64,000 nucleotides of DNA, from contig JAQGDQ010000359.1 in assembly GCA_030141605.1 (NCBI GenBank), positions 62,001-126,000 of the forward strand, written 5' to 3'. Positions 62,454-64,000 of this stretch are shown here, piece after piece; the stretch's first letter is position 1, and the number at the start of each line of letters is the position of its first letter. The notes under the pieces are model-generated. The model was not told the DNA's origin, searched no databases, and saw only the letters and a list, made by a program, of their open reading frames with translations. The translations under genes and the position numbers were made by a program. This DNA comes from Tubiluchus corallicola. Taxonomy: Eukaryota > Priapulida > Priapulimorpha > Priapulimorphida > Tubiluchidae.

Positions 62454-63619
62454 TTGATCGAGCACCACTATCCCCATTTCGCTGGCTAGCTGCAGTGACT
62501 CTTCCAATTTTTATTGCAACCAATGGTGTGCGCAAAAGATCGCTTTCAAAGAGTGGGGCTGTAGCAGGTAACAAATTTAGAATATATCAAGTCCATTAAA
62601 AATGCATTGCTGTATGTGATGTCCTAGCAAATTTAATGATTTATATTGTATGGAGTCATGAGGTAATAACAGCCAAATACAAACAGCATATAATGCTTGC
62701 CATTAGAATATGACCACTTTATAGAAACGTATCTGTCTTGATCAGAAAGAAGTGCACGAATGAGCGCTGTTGACAGTGATACTAACATTGAGGAAGAAGA
62801 AGTAGCAGTAGTAATGATGATGATAGTGTTAATAATAATAATAATAACAGTGGTAATTGTGTCCTTTGTATATGATGTAGAAACTTTATAGCAAACAGCG
62901 TGGAAGGAAGTACTGACTCTGTAAAACTTGAAGAATATTAGACTGTTATAAGCTGGTTCGCATCTGGTCGTTAAAACATACTAAGAAATTGTGTGGTCTG
63001 TGAAAGACTTTTATTAATATTTACACATTGCACTGTTATTTACACATATGTTGAACATTCAGTGGCTATGTTCAAGAAGGAAGAGAAAAAAAACCCAGGC
63101 TGGGGTCTTGGCAGAGCTACTCAAGTCACATGTACCCACTGTGCTTACCTGATTGGCTAGTAAAGCACACTAGCAGTCAACACTACCTCATATGGCAAGC
63201 CCAGCAGGTACAGGTGACTGAGCAGCACTGACCAAGGCCACAACCTGGATTAAACTTGCTTCAAATAATAAGTAATGATAACTGTAGGTGGCACCGCATA
63301 TTATTATTGTGATACTTTAATTAAAAATCACAAATGAAATGTGAGACATATGAAATGTAATTGGTGGTCTATGTTAAGTTCTGGGAGCATCTAGATAACT
63401 GTTGGCAGTTTGTTTTGAAAAACTTTGTTGATACTAATTACTAATAAATTAAAGATTTTAACATTATGGTTATTATTTCAGGATTATTTGTTGGGACTAT
63501 TATGATCCTAAGCAGTTATTGCTTCTTTTCGTCTCTCCTTGCTTTCTTTGTCACTGGATCTAAAGCCACAAAATTTAGGGCATCCACAAAACGGAAATTT
63601 GAAGATTGTTTCAAAGAAG
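62454..63619 (+). CDS. TMEM19: TMEM19, partial (two internal exons)
   Basis: TMEM19 is a multi-pass membrane protein of the DUF92 family. Its eukaryotic role is poorly known; plant relatives act as phytyl-phosphate kinases. Exon at 62454-62567 (TTTGCAG acceptor, GTAACA donor) reads PLSPFRWLAAVTLPIFIATN followed by GVRKRSLSKSGAVAG, matching the human SPWRW and NGLKKKSLDHSGALGG region. Exon at 63482-63619 (ATTTCAG acceptor, GTAACC donor) reads GLFVGTIMILSSYCFFSSLL, then AFFVTGSKATKF and KRKFEDCFKEG, a membrane span followed by a basic loop. The split Gly codon joins them in phase. The N terminus is not found, and the rest lies beyond the right edge. No stop codon interrupts the exons. Confidence 0.9.
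62568..63481 (+). other. TMEM19 intron
   Basis: Contains a short (ATG)/(AAT) microsatellite near 62813-62850 and a GC-richer block at 63090-63250 of unknown origin. No coding similarity is seen. Confidence 0.6.
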
Positions 63620-64000
63620 GTAACCTAACTATGCCTCATTAGGTATTTTTTACAGTGGGTTTTAAATTGTAGCGCTATGAAAGAAATGCTAATACATAAT
63701 TGTTTATTTCCAGTACATCAGTACTTCACAATAAATAGGCATAATAAATTATCGTTCGTATTTGAGTGGTTAAAGGGTTTTATTATTGGTAAAGGTTTTA
63801 ATTCATGTTATCACAAAAGTGATATTTGCAAGGCTTCTTACATTCAGTACATCCATACTGTGTTATGTGTCGTATGCATACTTCTTGTTTCTGTTACATT
63901 TCTAAAAAGGTTTTTGTTTATGGATTATATGTTGGTAATGGGACAACTTTTTTACTGTTTTAATTCCATTTGCACAGTCAACTTTTGAGGTAATGTAAGG

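Noticed and set aside
63677-63988. 103-codon plus-strand ORF with hydrophobic segments after TMEM19 exon at 63619
   Set aside because: It does not match the expected next part of TMEM19 and begins 57 bp inside the intron; AT-rich introns here yield similar chance ORFs.

Overview
This is animal nuclear DNA. It is AT-rich, with GT-AG spliced genes, introns of about 0.2 to 2.8 kb, many microsatellites and minisatellites, and non-LTR retrotransposons. The protein set (a ciliary central-pair protein, a makorin, a Rab GDI and TMEM19) points to a metazoan with motile cilia. Intron density and the CR1/L2-type LINE suggest an invertebrate, possibly an early-branching one, but the sequence does not let me name a species.

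Layout, left to right. (1) 1-32012, minus strand: most of a CFAP54 gene. I can place 34 exons whose splice phases agree at every junction, giving 2040 codons; the C-terminal third lies beyond the left edge. Its introns carry most of the tandem repeats in the window. (2) 32013-37487: intergenic, with a (CT)n tract of about 200 bp close to the CFAP54 start codon. (3) 37488-44766, minus strand: a complete 9-exon makorin E3 ubiquitin ligase gene (432 aa). (4) 44767-47667: intergenic. (5) 47668-56488, minus strand: a complete 11-exon Rab GDP-dissociation inhibitor gene (444 aa) whose 2.8-kb first intron holds two decayed LINE fragments. (6) 57082 to about 62045, minus strand: a nearly full-length CR1/L2-group LINE with ORF1 (PHD finger, coiled coil, RNA-binding-like domain), ORF2 (endonuclease and reverse transcriptase) and tandem repeats upstream of ORF1. 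(7) 62454 to the right edge, plus strand: two internal exons of TMEM19.

The host genes are unrelated housekeeping or ciliary loci; nothing indicates an operon or a defence island. The most unusual structures are non-coding. A 25-bp minisatellite repeats a 5-prime splice-site sequence on both sides of one CFAP54 exon, with the real donor as its last unit. An 11-copy minisatellite has a hairpin in every unit. The LINE is one uninterrupted frame of 1407 codons except for three in-frame stops, and its ORF2 has no nearby ATG. Complementary simple repeats flank two CFAP54 exons. All gene models are manual translations checked only by splice-phase continuity and remembered family similarity; no alignment was run.
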